From: Acanthaster planci
Taxonomy: Eukaryota; Echinodermata; Asteroidea; Valvatida; Acanthasteridae
Direction of reading: 5' to 3'
Assembly (NCBI RefSeq): GCF_001949145.1
Contig: NW_019091369.1
Coordinates: 2,467,361-2,531,360 of the forward strand
Length of the DNA stretch: 64,000 bases
Shown here: piece after piece, positions 24,001-35,900 of the stretch
How the letters are laid out: every line of letters begins with the position of its first letter
Numbering within the stretch: the stretch's first letter is position 1
The notes under the pieces: model-generated
What the model saw: only the letters and a program-made list of their open reading frames with translations
Database searches by the model: none
What the model was told of the DNA's origin: nothing
Translations under genes and position numbers: made by a program

Positions 24001-25736
24001 TGTAAAAAATAACAGACAATATGAATTAAAGTCAGTTTTCACATTGTAATTAACATATTTACGTCATCAAAGGACACACTGAATTATGCCGTAAATGGGC
24101 TTATCCTTGCGAGTTTCATAAATTTGTCTGTATATTTTTTTAACAATTTACCAGCTAAAAGACTTGTGCTGAGCATTGAGTTGTGAACCAACAGTGCCAA
24201 CAAAAGGGGAAAAGATGTAAGCGTTTGGCAGAAGACAGACGTTCTTAAAATGGGTGAAGTACAAGCCTGTCAAGAATTTAGTTATGTGCGACGACCAGTT
24301 CTTCACATGTACCGCGTGAATCAATAAGGGGAACAAGTTCTCTGAGCACGGAGAACATGAGCAGGGTGGATACGTGCGCAGTATAAATCTGGCGTATTAT
24401 TATTATTACAAACAACTAATTTGGACGAATTAATGTCGCTTCTAATAGACCTGTGCCATCGAAATCAAATTCATTATACCAAGTGCCATATTAAGAAATA
24501 TTTAAACAATAAACAACATGTGTCACTTTAATCACGGTAGGCCTGAGTATTGTGTGTTTCATGGGCTTTGTGCACACAAAATGTATGATAGATTGCATGT
24601 AGACAAAAAAGTGATTCCTTAATCATTAAATTGTTCCCCGCATTTATGTTTATTTCCGATTTACAAGTGTAGAACTTACTGTAAAGATTACGTTTTTCTT
24701 GAACTTAGTCTCCATGCCTCCACCGTTAGTTTTGCCGGATAGTTTTCCTTTTCAAAAATACACCCATGTGGTTTGGCCTTTTTTCCGAACTTTGTAAAGC
24801 CTTCATCCCAGATTTTCCGATCTTTCAACGGTAGCGCGCGCTTAAGCCCCCCCTCCCCGGAGTTGCTAGTCGAACCGTTTCTGAAATAGTGGTGCTGCTT
24901 CCTACAAAAAAATAACAAAAAGCAAAATTGGTCACATTTACTTCGGGTACTTGACGTTTGTCTACCACCCCGATGGATGCGCCGGTGTGTTTTGCGCACC
25001 CAAACAAAGTTTGTGAGTTGAGCGGGTGACCGATATTGCGACTTAAGATACACTGGTAGGAAGCAGTGTACAGAGCCGACTTAAAAAGTGCAGGTCTCTG
25101 AGAAGGCGGATAAATTTCGAGTGAAACGTAGGAACAAATCATTATTACTTATTTTGTTTGGGTAAAACTCCATCCCTAATATGCATCGGAAACGGACATT
25201 CGAGTTAAAAAAGTGCCGATTTCGCCTAAAATGACTTTTTTCTCGTTCTACCGTCGCAGTAAAATTTCACGTTCTGTCCAAGACTAAGTGTAAATAAACA
25301 ATCTCTTGATAGGATAAGGGTTATAAGGTCACTGCTCTTCACTGATAAGAACATTTTCGAGAGTGCGGTCGAAGGTGGATTGCTTTATATGGTCTATTTA
25401 ACTTGCGGACAATTACATTGGAATATTGGGGTAGGTTGTTAACTACATTTAAATAACTGGCCACATTAATAACATTAATTTCAGTCATACTTTATGTGAT
25501 CTTGTGAAAACTAAGTGTTTAGGGAATATAATGGCCTTTCAAAATTTTGCAAATAAGTTCTGCTATTTTGATGCAAACCTCTTTAAAAAGATTTTTGCAA
25601 ATGTAGAATCATGCACTTTATTGTGATCAAAGTACAAGGAGTTGCACTTCTCCCACTTGAACTGAAATGTTGGAATTTGGAGTGAATCAGTTTTGTACAA
25701 AGAGCGCCAATTTGGTTCTCCTAACGTGGTGGAAAG
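24001..25736. other. Intergenic DNA between GST fragment and copy B
   Basis: No supported gene. AT-rich, with short open frames on both strands (for example 24688-25142 minus) that show no motif and no splice logic. The promoter and 5' UTR of GST copy B must lie at the right end, but I see no clear core element. Confidence 0.55.
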
Positions 25737-27881
25737 ATGGCATCCAAAGCAAAACTGACATACACCCAGGGTCGAGGCCTTGCTGAAGTGATCCGACTAA
25801 CCCTAACAGCTGCTGGAGTGGAGGTATTGCATACAACATACGATGATCATGGAAACTCGGACGCGGTTTCAAGGTTTCAGTTTGATTGTCATTATGTAAA
25901 CTTTTCAGCAGTTTTCTTAACATCACACTGTGATTCAACCGTCTACCATTTTCTCTTCTTTGCTTCCAACCATTTAGTTTGAAGATTACTTCATATCAGA
26001 ACCAGAGCAAATGAAGAAACTACTAGATGGTAAGCCTAGTGTATGCTATAGGCCAAATATTTGGCAGGTTTTGTTGAACTTTCTTTCGCTCCATAGTTCA
26101 CTTTTTTTTTTAAATTTATTTCATCTATATCTGATCATCCAACAACACATTTGGTTCCAGTTACCCAGGATGAACTGGAAATTAAGAAGACAATGTAGAA
26201 ATGTTCAGTTGTAGAGGTGGGAGGAAAACCCCCGCCATACATGTTTCGGGAAAACCCCACGGACTCGGGTATGTATGACTGAAAACCCAATCCACATGTG
26301 GACCGAGCCCGATTCGAACCCATGCCCCCAGAGGTGGAAGGCGAGGAAAGAAACACTGCGCCAACCTGACTCAATTATTCTGCCAAACATTCTTTTAGTA
26401 TCATGATTGATTTGATCGGAAAAACAACATAGTAATTATTCATATTAATATTGGTCCATAACAGAGTAGCAATAGAGCTGATGTTCTTTTACATCTATAA
26501 ATTACAAACGTTGAAGCGAGTTAGGCCCAACTTGCGACGTAGAAAATAACTAAATCTGGCTATTTTGAATAAGACGTTTGATATCAATAACATAAGATCT
26601 TGTCTTTCTTATTTCAGATGGAGATCTTTTATTCAGGCAGATTCCCTCGTTAGAGATTGACGGACTGAAGCTTGTCCAGTCAAGCGCCATCGCACGCTAT
26701 GTTGCACACAAGTATAAGATGACCGGCAAGACTCCAGAAGAGCAGGCAATGTAGGTCCAGCATGTCCGGCTGAGCTAAAGTGCTTTTTGCTTAGCATGCA
26801 TGTAAAGACGTCCAACTGTGGTTAATTATACGCTTAGTTAACTAAGCAGTCTGCCTTGCCTAGCTATCTGTTATTCATTGGTAAGGAGGTTTTTGATTGA
26901 ACTGCAGCATTACCCCTGTTTATCAAGCTATGAATATATCCCCCAAATCATCTCAGATTTCAAACGACTTCTCATTTCCAGTGTTTGTAGTGCAAGCACG
27001 TAGCTTTACATCCCTTGTTAAGCGTGCGTTCTTTCGTTTCAGGGTAGATATGATGTTTGAAGGCTCTAGAGATTTTTACCGCCTTGGGTTCGCGACCGCC
27101 GCCTTCAAGGACACGGAAGAGGAGAAACAACAGACCCTGGAACTGATTAAGAGGGAGGCCAACAATCGATACCTTCCTGCCTTTGAAAAGGTAGAGATTC
27201 AACGGTCACTCAAACCGAAAGAAGCGCTTCAGCTGTAGGATGCTTGCTGAGAAAGTCCGGCTGAGTACGAAAATCAGTGTGGATAACGCTACTTAGTGGT
27301 AACGAAAAGAAGACACGCAGAATTGTGTCAACCAGCTACGCGTACATCTGTCAAATATAATTTCTAATCATAAACGTCAGTTTTATCGAGTAGCATATTT
27401 CAGATGCAACCGAATTTATGGTTTGCCCGAAATATAAATTTCCTTGTGGTATGCAGGTTTACAAGCAGAGCACCTCAGGCTTTTTGGTTGGCGATTCTCT
27501 CTCCCTCGCTGACCTTGGCTGGCTGGATGTTCTCCTTTGGCTCCACGAGCTTGAACCGGAGTTTGCTGTCAAGTTTCCCGCTGTGGCCGTGAGTGAACCT
27601 CACACCCAAATCTTTTGAGACAGAAATGATGGGGGCACTCTAGTTTTTTTATGTATATTGAAATAAAAATTCAGAGTTACTTGTAAAGTACTTAACTTTT
27701 CAGTTTTATCATTCTACTTACCGTAATAGTGATATTTTACCGTCATATCTTTCGTTAGGTATTCACCAGCAAGATCTCGTCCCTGCCCCGGGTAAGTGCC
27801 TTCCTGAAGGGGCACCAACGTCAACCTACACCTGATGCAGACTACGTAGCAATCGCAAAGTTTGGGGAATGCAAAATTTAA
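25737..27881 (+). CDS. Alpha-class-like glutathione S-transferase, copy B, altered active site and tail
   Basis: Exons are 25737-25823, 25978-26029, 26618-26750, 27043-27190, 27457-27588 and 27759-27881. The first five have exactly the lengths of copy A (87, 52, 133, 148, 132), showing tandem duplication; the product is 224 aa. Tyr9 is kept (KLTYTQGRG) but position 15, Arg in copy A and in vertebrate alpha GSTs, is Leu. QIPSLEIDG and QSSAIARYVA are present. In the last exon a 4-nt deletion relative to copy A, just before CGCAAAG (near 27857), shifts the frame. The alpha-type tail becomes AIAKFGECKI and stops early, although the DNA beyond still aligns with copy A. It probably folds as a GST; activity and substrate may differ. 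A SINE lies in intron 2. Confidence 0.88.
26133..26372 (-). mobile_element. tRNA-derived SINE in GST copy B intron 2
   Basis: On the minus strand an A-box-like GTTGGCGCAGTG (26354-26365) precedes a B-box GGGTTCGAATC (26311-26321). A body follows, running through CCACATGTGG, GTTTTCAGTC and CTGAACATTTCTACA to CCAAATGTGTTGTTGGATG. The same body is found at 61027-61255 (plus) and in part at 48620-48870 (minus). It is oriented opposite to the GST. Confidence 0.75.
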
Positions 27882-29960
27882 CTCTCTAGGGTGGGATCCG
27901 GTCCGATTAGTATGCTCGAGGCCAAACTATTGTCATAACAAAACATCAATTTATTGACGAATGACGTAAAAAAGTCCAATGGGTTGTGAGGGCGGATTTT
28001 TCAGGAGGGGGTTTTGGTGATCATATTTTAATTTAGTTTTACTTTTGCCTTTGAGAAAGATTCTGCTAGGATCGAAACGTCAGGCCTTCCTTATTTTGTG
28101 ATCAGCTTTATTCCGATAGGCCTATTCACTGCCACTGAAATAATTTAAAATGGTTTAGATTAATTGGAAAATAAATGACTTTTAAAATAATTTTGTCCAT
28201 GGAATGAAAATCACCGTGAGAACTGTTCAATAAACCATTCTTCAAGAATTTTGTGTGTGAAAATATGAGCAACAACAATTGCGTTCAACAATGTTTTTTT
28301 TATGAAAAACCTCTACAAGAAAGAAGCGATAAATCAAGATTGTTTTGGATTTGGCGGGTGGCTGTTCGCTGTGGGCTGGAAATCACAAACTTTGCCAAGC
28401 TATTTTCGTTTTGTTTTCATGAATGCCAATACACCGTGAAAAGTGTAGTTCCTTTAACTTTCAGTTTAGTGGGACATAACAATAAATAAACAATTTTATA
28501 AAGAAGGAAGCACGGATTTATGACCCTTATAGCCAGAGGGCGGACGGGGGGAGGCCATGGGGTGCACAGCCTTTCTTTTCACCAAAAAATACATAGATAA
28601 ATAAAATTTAAAAAATGAAATTGAGAGAGGGAGAAGAGAAACGAAGGGCATACTGTCTGAAACTGAAACACAGAGCTCCTAGAATCCAAAATGGCTCCGG
28701 ACCCATACGGGCATTGACCATTACTGCCTTAGTTCAAGCCACCCGTTTGGAAAATCCCGGATCTGCCCCTGATAGCATGCTAACTTTCTGTTGATTTATT
28801 GGGGGGGGGTGTGCTTGGTCTACAAAACTTTTGCTGCACATTCGATTCCCAGTAAATGCCGATAACCGTTACAATGTGGACAACTGGTTAGAGCTGTGCC
28901 GCGCCGTAGTCTCACTTAAATTATTTCACCGTATATGCAGCTATAGTGCTGATAGAATCGACCCACTGGCTAGGGCATTTCAAATAATTTTGAAACAAAA
29001 ATATGTAGCGTTATCTTGGCTGTTCTCAACCATCCGGCTTTTCATCATTTTTTTTGTTTGGCTTAATTTTGTCACGGTAATTTTCCGAGGCACCAATCCA
29101 TAGCGCGTTTAGTACATTGTACGCGCGACTTTCCAATTAGGTCACTCCACACAACTAGTCTGTGTGAAGATTCGACTCGCAGGATCACTCGGGACCAAAT
29201 TGCTTTATACTTGAAATTTGTTATTCTTTTTTAGACTACAATATGCCCTTTTCCTTCTTCATTTCCTGAGGCCATTTGTGCAGAATTTGTGTTTGTTTCA
29301 TAGTTCTCATACCCGTTGTGGGCCCGGCATGATTTTTGGACACGAATCGGACGGGCGAATTCCGCAGAGCAGGATTATACCGATTAAAATCCGGCATCTT
29401 ATGATTTTTGGTTTTTTTTTGAGCTGTACTTTACATGTAACTGTAACGGCCTCATTTACTCCATATAGGCCTAGGTTATTTCGTTAAGAGTGACGAAAGT
29501 TTTTGTCTTCGTAGAAAAGTTATAGTGCACGGGCCTTGACAATTTGAAGTTGGGCCATGACAACTTGGTGCGATGTTTCCATTGGCAAAATTCAGGTGAA
29601 GACTTAGATCGTTTGGAGCAAAATATATTACACCCCAGATTGAGCATGTCTACACACTTGAATGGCAACTTCATATGGGGCGAAACGTAACATGGGGCGA
29701 AATGTCATTGGCCCGAGAAACACCCGTAATTAATTGGTACATCCGGGAACTTCGTAGTTCCTGACGACCACTTCCAAAATGGCGGCCCGCTGTCAACAAA
29801 TCCGCGGCAACTCCTCAAAACTTTATCATGCTGACAACACGTGATTTAGCTCCATTTTTTGCTGCTCATGAAGTAGAATTTTGTTGCATTTTAGTAGGAT
29901 TACCGAGAAGGGTTATTTCAGAGTTTGTAAATCGTGCTGTGCTGAGAAAATTGAGACAAA
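27882..29960. other. Intergenic region between GST copy B and the dynein gene
   Basis: No supported gene. It includes the GST copy B 3' flank, with an AATAAA at 28229-28234 as a plausible polyadenylation signal, and further ATAAATAAA words near 28483-28488. A 90-codon open frame at 28831-29103 has no motif or splice support and is AT-rich and hydrophobic. The dynein promoter and 5' UTR should be at the right end; no core promoter element is evident. Confidence 0.55.
28229..28234 (+). promoter_or_regulatory. Possible polyadenylation signal of GST copy B
   Basis: AATAAA about 350 nt after the GST copy B stop codon. It is assigned on position only; further ATAAATAAA words follow near 28483. Confidence 0.35.
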
Positions 29961-32900
29961 ATGGACGAGAGACACTGGTGGATCGCTACGAAGATCCAGG
30001 AATCATTCCATATCGGCGGGTTTCACGACAACCCAACGCTGTTGGAGGATTTTCTCTGCGAGCCCAAAACGCTCGAACTCATCAACCAATTCTTGGGCAC
30101 GGGAGGGCCCAACAAGCTCTTCTTCTACTCCGACAGACCCCAGACGAGCTCTCTCTTTCCAAGCGGGCTGCAGAGCACGAGACAGCTGCACGTCGTGAGC
30201 TCCCTGGCCGCGTTGAAAGAGGTGAACATCGAGGACACGACTTGTCTGTATTTCCTCCGCCATCATGTCAACCACGACGTGGACCCCGTCCACATGGAGA
30301 AGGACATTTTCTGCGGGGAGCTGCGGCACAGCGTGTTGGACAACCTCAACACCTTGCTGTCTGATATTTACTTGCCTTTGCTTCGAGCACAGAAGGACTG
30401 GGGCCAGTGCAGCGAGGAGAATGTCTCGCAGTGTCTGAATAGCCTGGAGAAATATGCCGGGGCACTGGCAGAAACGGTCAATGTTCCTGCTTCAGGAAGA
30501 CAGCAGGTAGGCCTATGCCTACTTAATGTATGGGTTGTGGCACAATACGTGTGGCCCAATAATCTGATAAAGTGCTCCATAACACCAACGCGTTATAAGT
30601 TATGATACTTGATAGCATGCATGAATCAAGAATAGGCTAACAAATTGTGTGTAAGCCTAATGTTAGTTGTTAGCCTGTTCAATTCAATTGATTTCAATGA
30701 TTTTTATTGGTGCATTTTTACTTGTTAGGGCCTGTGTTGGGCTAGATGATTTCTAGGCCTAGGGCCCACTTGGATGCTGAATATTTTCATTGACAAAAAT
30801 CGTTCGTTAAAACAAATGGCTTTGCTAATATTTTGCTAACCCTTCAATTATCGCAGAGTCAAAGGCGACAAGTTCCAGTGGACTTGGTGAGGGCAAACCG
30901 CACGCTGATCCATGCATGCCTTGTACTCTGCACATTCCTCTTCTCTTCCAGCAGAATTCATTTGAAATTTGTAGATTTTTCCGTAGCTGCAAGACCCTTT
31001 TTGTAGTTGTTTTGCATGCCTATTCCCCCTGATTCTTTCATGTAGCCGGTCATTCTTCTCAAATTGGATCTCACCAGATGTGTGGGAAAATCCTACCAGT
31101 CATCACTGTTTATTGCTGAAATGATTCTGAAATTCCTCATCCTATCCCTGTCTCATTTTTCTATGATTTCATGTAGTTTATCTCCCAATCTCTCACTTTT
31201 CGTCCACCTATATACCCTTGGAAATGGCAACATCGAGATGTATAAATATTCAGACTTCAATAGAGCTGCTAGAGTTATGGAAGGATGGGACCTTGAATCA
31301 TACAGTGGAACGTGAGATTGGACTTGAACATTTCCATGTTATTCATGCAATTTGGCATGTCTTATTAATCCACTTCCCATGGTCATCAAAAATGTAGGCT
31401 TGCAACCTCTACCTTGTCATGCGAAATATCCAAATGTGCTGTGTCTTTTATGTTGCACGTATCGAATGCAGGGTTGCATTGTGTTCATAGCTTGTTGCAT
31501 GCTTGGCGTTTGTTCTATCAACAAAATATAGTCTTGGAGTTAGCGGTACAGTATGGAGAATCAACATGTAAACAGTGACATCAGTTTTGGCATCGCACAA
31601 AATCTGCCGCCAAAAATGTTTTTCAGGAAAGTTTTCATCTAGACTGTTCAGTTTGTTAGAATTTCGTGGAAACTGGATGTTGCAAATGGAGTTTGAAGTT
31701 TTCAAGTGCTGTGCTGCAAGTTGTACAAGCTGTTCCATTAGATGTGCATCTGAATGAGGCCTGTGCCGGGTATATCACCGCCAAGCCAAGAATTCCACAA
31801 ACAGTTTGGTCTGAGGCTGTTTGCTGTTTAAACTAAGTTTAATGTTATAGAAGACTGTTAGAAGAAATGCAGTATCCAAGACCTGGAAAGAGTGAAGCTG
31901 TAGTGCTGATTTCTTAAACTGTTTTGGAAGTAAATAGACAGGCATTGAGCTTTTTTCCCTGATAATTTGATTAATAGTAACAGTTTGTTGCTGGAACCAA
32001 CATCAGTCTATAAGATAGTTATTGTACCAAAACAAGGGAAGATGTGTGGAGGCAAACTTGAGTTCTCAGACTTTGTATGACAATTCTATGACAATCTCTA
32101 CCATTTGACAGATAAAAGGTCTTTTAAGGCCATCGTTCACTCTTACAGGATGTACTCAAGCCTTTAGCCCTACCATTGAAATGTAGAATGTAGTTCCAAA
32201 CAACAAGTATACCTGTGAGTGTACAGGCTAAATGTGAGTATTCGGTTGATGTTCAACAGGTCTTGAGACGTCCGGATAACATGGTGAGCCAGGAATTTAG
32301 TAAGCATCGGACGACGTCTTACGACCACAGTATCATTACGGAATATGAGGCCTTAGTGACAGAGTGGATCTCCACCATCGATAACGCCCTGGCTGACGGT
32401 GGGGATGAAAGGTGAATATGGATCTAAGTTCAGAGAGGAGCCGTTGATCAGGCTCACTGGCCGCTTTCCTTAAAAACTGATATTTTTAATCAAATGGTCT
32501 CCTCTGTTGCAGGTTCATGGATCCCACCTCAGGCCCCATGAGCGAGCTGGAGCGATGGAGGAGACGGCAGAGGATGCTGTCCAACATCATGGAGCAGCTG
32601 AAGGGGAAGGAGTGCAAGACAGTCATCGGGGTCCTCATCACCTCCAAGTCCAAAGTCCTCAAAAAATGGAAGGCCATCGATGCAAGGTAATGCTCCAACC
32701 AGCCGTTGGCATCCCTCAGTTTTTTAATCGCTTAAATGGCAAATCAACAATATTTTAAGAGAAGGGAGGGAGAGTTCATTCAGTAAGATTTCACCAAAAG
32801 AAGTCCCCCGTCATGACGGGTATGTTTTCCTGTTTAGTTCTTGGCTTCGCAATTTTACTTGTTGCCTTCAACCTAGGAAACTTTTGGTTTGTTTTTTATC

Positions 32901-35900
32901 ATATTGATGGTTCTACTTTTGCCATATCAAATCTTTAAATCCAGGCATTTCACTTTTTTCTTTGGATGGAGTTGGTAATGAGTAAATTAAGCCATTTTAT
33001 TCATTTGCAGCTTAAAAATGAGTAGTTTCTCTTTGTCACAGTATCACTGATGCAGCCAACGAAACTAAGGACAAAGTCAAGTATTTGGAGGCCCTGCGTC
33101 GGCATTTCGAGCACCTCTACCACAGCGCCTCGCCGGCCGACATCATCAACACGGCCCTGCCCGGTCTGGCCAATAACGTCAAGCAGATGGATTCCATCTC
33201 CAGATTCTACGCACGCTCTGGCTATCTGGGGCTGCTCTTCACCAAGGTATGGAGAGCAGAAGAAACATACATGCCACCCTTAGTTAGTTTTTGAAGTGTG
33301 TGTGGTTTCCAGGCAACAGTTAATGATATTTTTCTGATTTCTTCTCATAACTCTCTTAAAAAAGAAATAAACTTTTAAAGTTGAATCAGCAACTGTTGTC
33401 AGAAATTTTTGGGGTAATTTATTCATGAGTGATGTTAGTGTTACGAGCATGCACTTTTGTAAACTCTTTGGTCAACATATCGCTCAATCAACCACTTGTT
33501 TGTAGATAACCAATCAGCTTGTCAACGCCTGCAAGGAGTACATCACGGCTGAGACAATCACCCCCTCCCAGGAGGATTTGCTGTGGCCCAAGTTCTACAC
33601 AGAGATAGAGGGCAGGGTCCATTCCACTGATCAGCAGGGGAGGTCCAGGGCTGGACGGCGGAAGGGGAAGGACCAGAAGGCTGACCCTGAGGATGACACG
33701 CTGCTAGGCCGTCTCAAGGCATGCCTGAAGCTCTACGTGAGTGTGGATTAGCAAATCGCTAAGCATGGAATATGTTAGTTCAGCAGCCTAAATGTTATGG
33801 TTCCCAGCTGATTTCTGCTTAGCTCATAAATTTGCTAAGTAGGATTTTCTATATTGTACATCCATGAAATGGGACCTTGGACTTCTCTTGTGCACAGATA
33901 TTGCACACTGACCTTTCAATCTTGTCCTCTGCTTTTGAAGCCAATCGTTCTCTTTTCTTTTTGTGTGAATTCTCAGAGCGTTTATAGGGACACCGTGCGC
34001 ACCCTGCGGGACAACCTGGGCGGAGCTCACACCCTCATGCAGTTCCCCTCCATCAGCTCCCTGGGCGCCCCTACCTCCAGGGTGAGGGCCCACTCCAGGG
34101 GCGCCTTGACCTTGATGGGGAAGGCCTCCAAGACACCCTCGGTGGCTGGTGAGTGCCTCTGTGAAATTTGTGATTCATCTGGTGCCCCACTTAGATCAGA
34201 AGCAAATGAACTTGAAACAAGGCTTTGGGCGTTCCATTAACAATGATTACAGCCTCTAAATGAAGAAGTATTGAAAGTATTAGGGGTGATAAGCCTGGCT
34301 TTGGTGTTGACAGTTGAAATGGAAGCAAGCTTTTAAGGAATAGTGTGCCTAGACTGTCTTGCAGTTGTGTGGCATACTGTATACGCCACCAGTTTTTGTG
34401 TGAATGTGTACAAAGGTCCTGGCATCTATTTCACGTTCCAAACACTTATACAGGCATGTTTAAATCACTTCTAGGTGACTCTGATCACGGCCATGGCGTT
34501 CCCTTCACCGACGAGGAGTCCATCTTCGGCCACATGGAGTCCTTCTGTGCTCGCCTGCGGCAGGTGATTGACGCCATCTACACACTGGTGCAGTACAGCA
34601 AGCTGGGACTGAGCACCGAGGGCCTGCCCCGCCCACGGAAGGAGGACCTGGTGGTCGACGACGATGCCACGGAGGACGGGGCGGAGCTTGCGGCACTGGG
34701 AGGTGGAGGAGGAGGGACCAATCCCTCAGAGCATAGCAGTAAGTCCAGACGCTTAACAGAGATCAGTTTCAGAGGTTTAAAGGTCAGGAGAAATTGTTTC
34801 AGCCAAGAAGTTATGTACAGAGGAATCCTGTAGCATTTCATTGGACATTCCCAATGGCCCCCTTTAATGGCGGAAAGCACTTTCTTGGGTTTGAAGCAAC
34901 GGACACAGAAAAGTGACTCCGTACAATAGACATCACACTGCTTTCTACCACCATTGGCTGGACCAGTGATAGTGTTATTATCATCACAAGATCATTCTAT
35001 AGTAACTTGATCAAGATATTCAATTTTGTAACAATTTTGGTTTCCAGGTGCCTCTAATCTGCTCATAGCCAAGATGTGACATTCGCAGACAAGCGCAAAT
35101 CTCTCTGATTCATGTTCTGTGATATGATGTCCTAATGACCTCGTTCAACTTCACAATAAATTTGGTAGTCACTTAACATGACCTTACACCGTTTCTTCCT
35201 CAGGTACTCCAACCTTGGAATCGCCCGTTAAACCAGTCAGTCCCACCAAGACCCCCTACCCTCATGCCCCGGGCATCCTCCCTATTGTTGAGGAAGAAGA
35301 GAATCTCAATGGGGATGAGGAAGAGGAGGAGCATGGAACAAAGGAGGGAGGCAAGGAGGAGAACACCGAAGATCCCATGGAGAGCGAGGTGCCGTCCAAC
35401 GCAGACGAAGTTCATGACCTCATCCACGGCAGTACGGGTATCACTGCTCACAATGCAGCTCTGCTCAGTAAGTGTCATCATCAATATGGGTACCAGATGC
35501 AGATATGTGGAGCTACTAAATACAGAAAGTTGCTAAGTGTAGAAAACATATTGCTAGCTCAACTAGGTTACCATCCAAAGTGCCCTGCAAAGTAAATTAT
35601 TTTAGTCTGGTTCACCTGCCAATTTTGCTCAACACAATTATCTGCTGAGCATTTTGTTCCTGGTCTGCAGCTCCATGAAATTGGGTCCAGATCTAACAGG
35701 GCAAAGACAGGCAGTGACCTGCCATCTCTGGACATCTCATTGGTTACTGTCATTGTGCCATGTCCTGTGATTGGCTGGGCCCTTGAGCACGTTCACATGC
35801 ACAGTATGTATTACCTGTTTGATTGTGGTTTTTTGTGAGGCTTTGTGATTCACACAATGTGCACCAGCCACCTAGTCAGCCAGCACGGCGTCCTCAATCA

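Noticed and set aside
28831-29103. 90-codon hydrophobic open frame
   Set aside because: AT-rich intergenic DNA, no start context, no motif and no splice signals; read as chance.
29828-30364. 178-codon open frame overlapping dynein exon 1 in another frame
   Set aside because: The frame from the ATG at 29961 has clear DNAH5-type similarity and good splice phase. The overlapping frame is rich in Arg, Pro and Ala as expected from GC-rich coding DNA and shows no motif.
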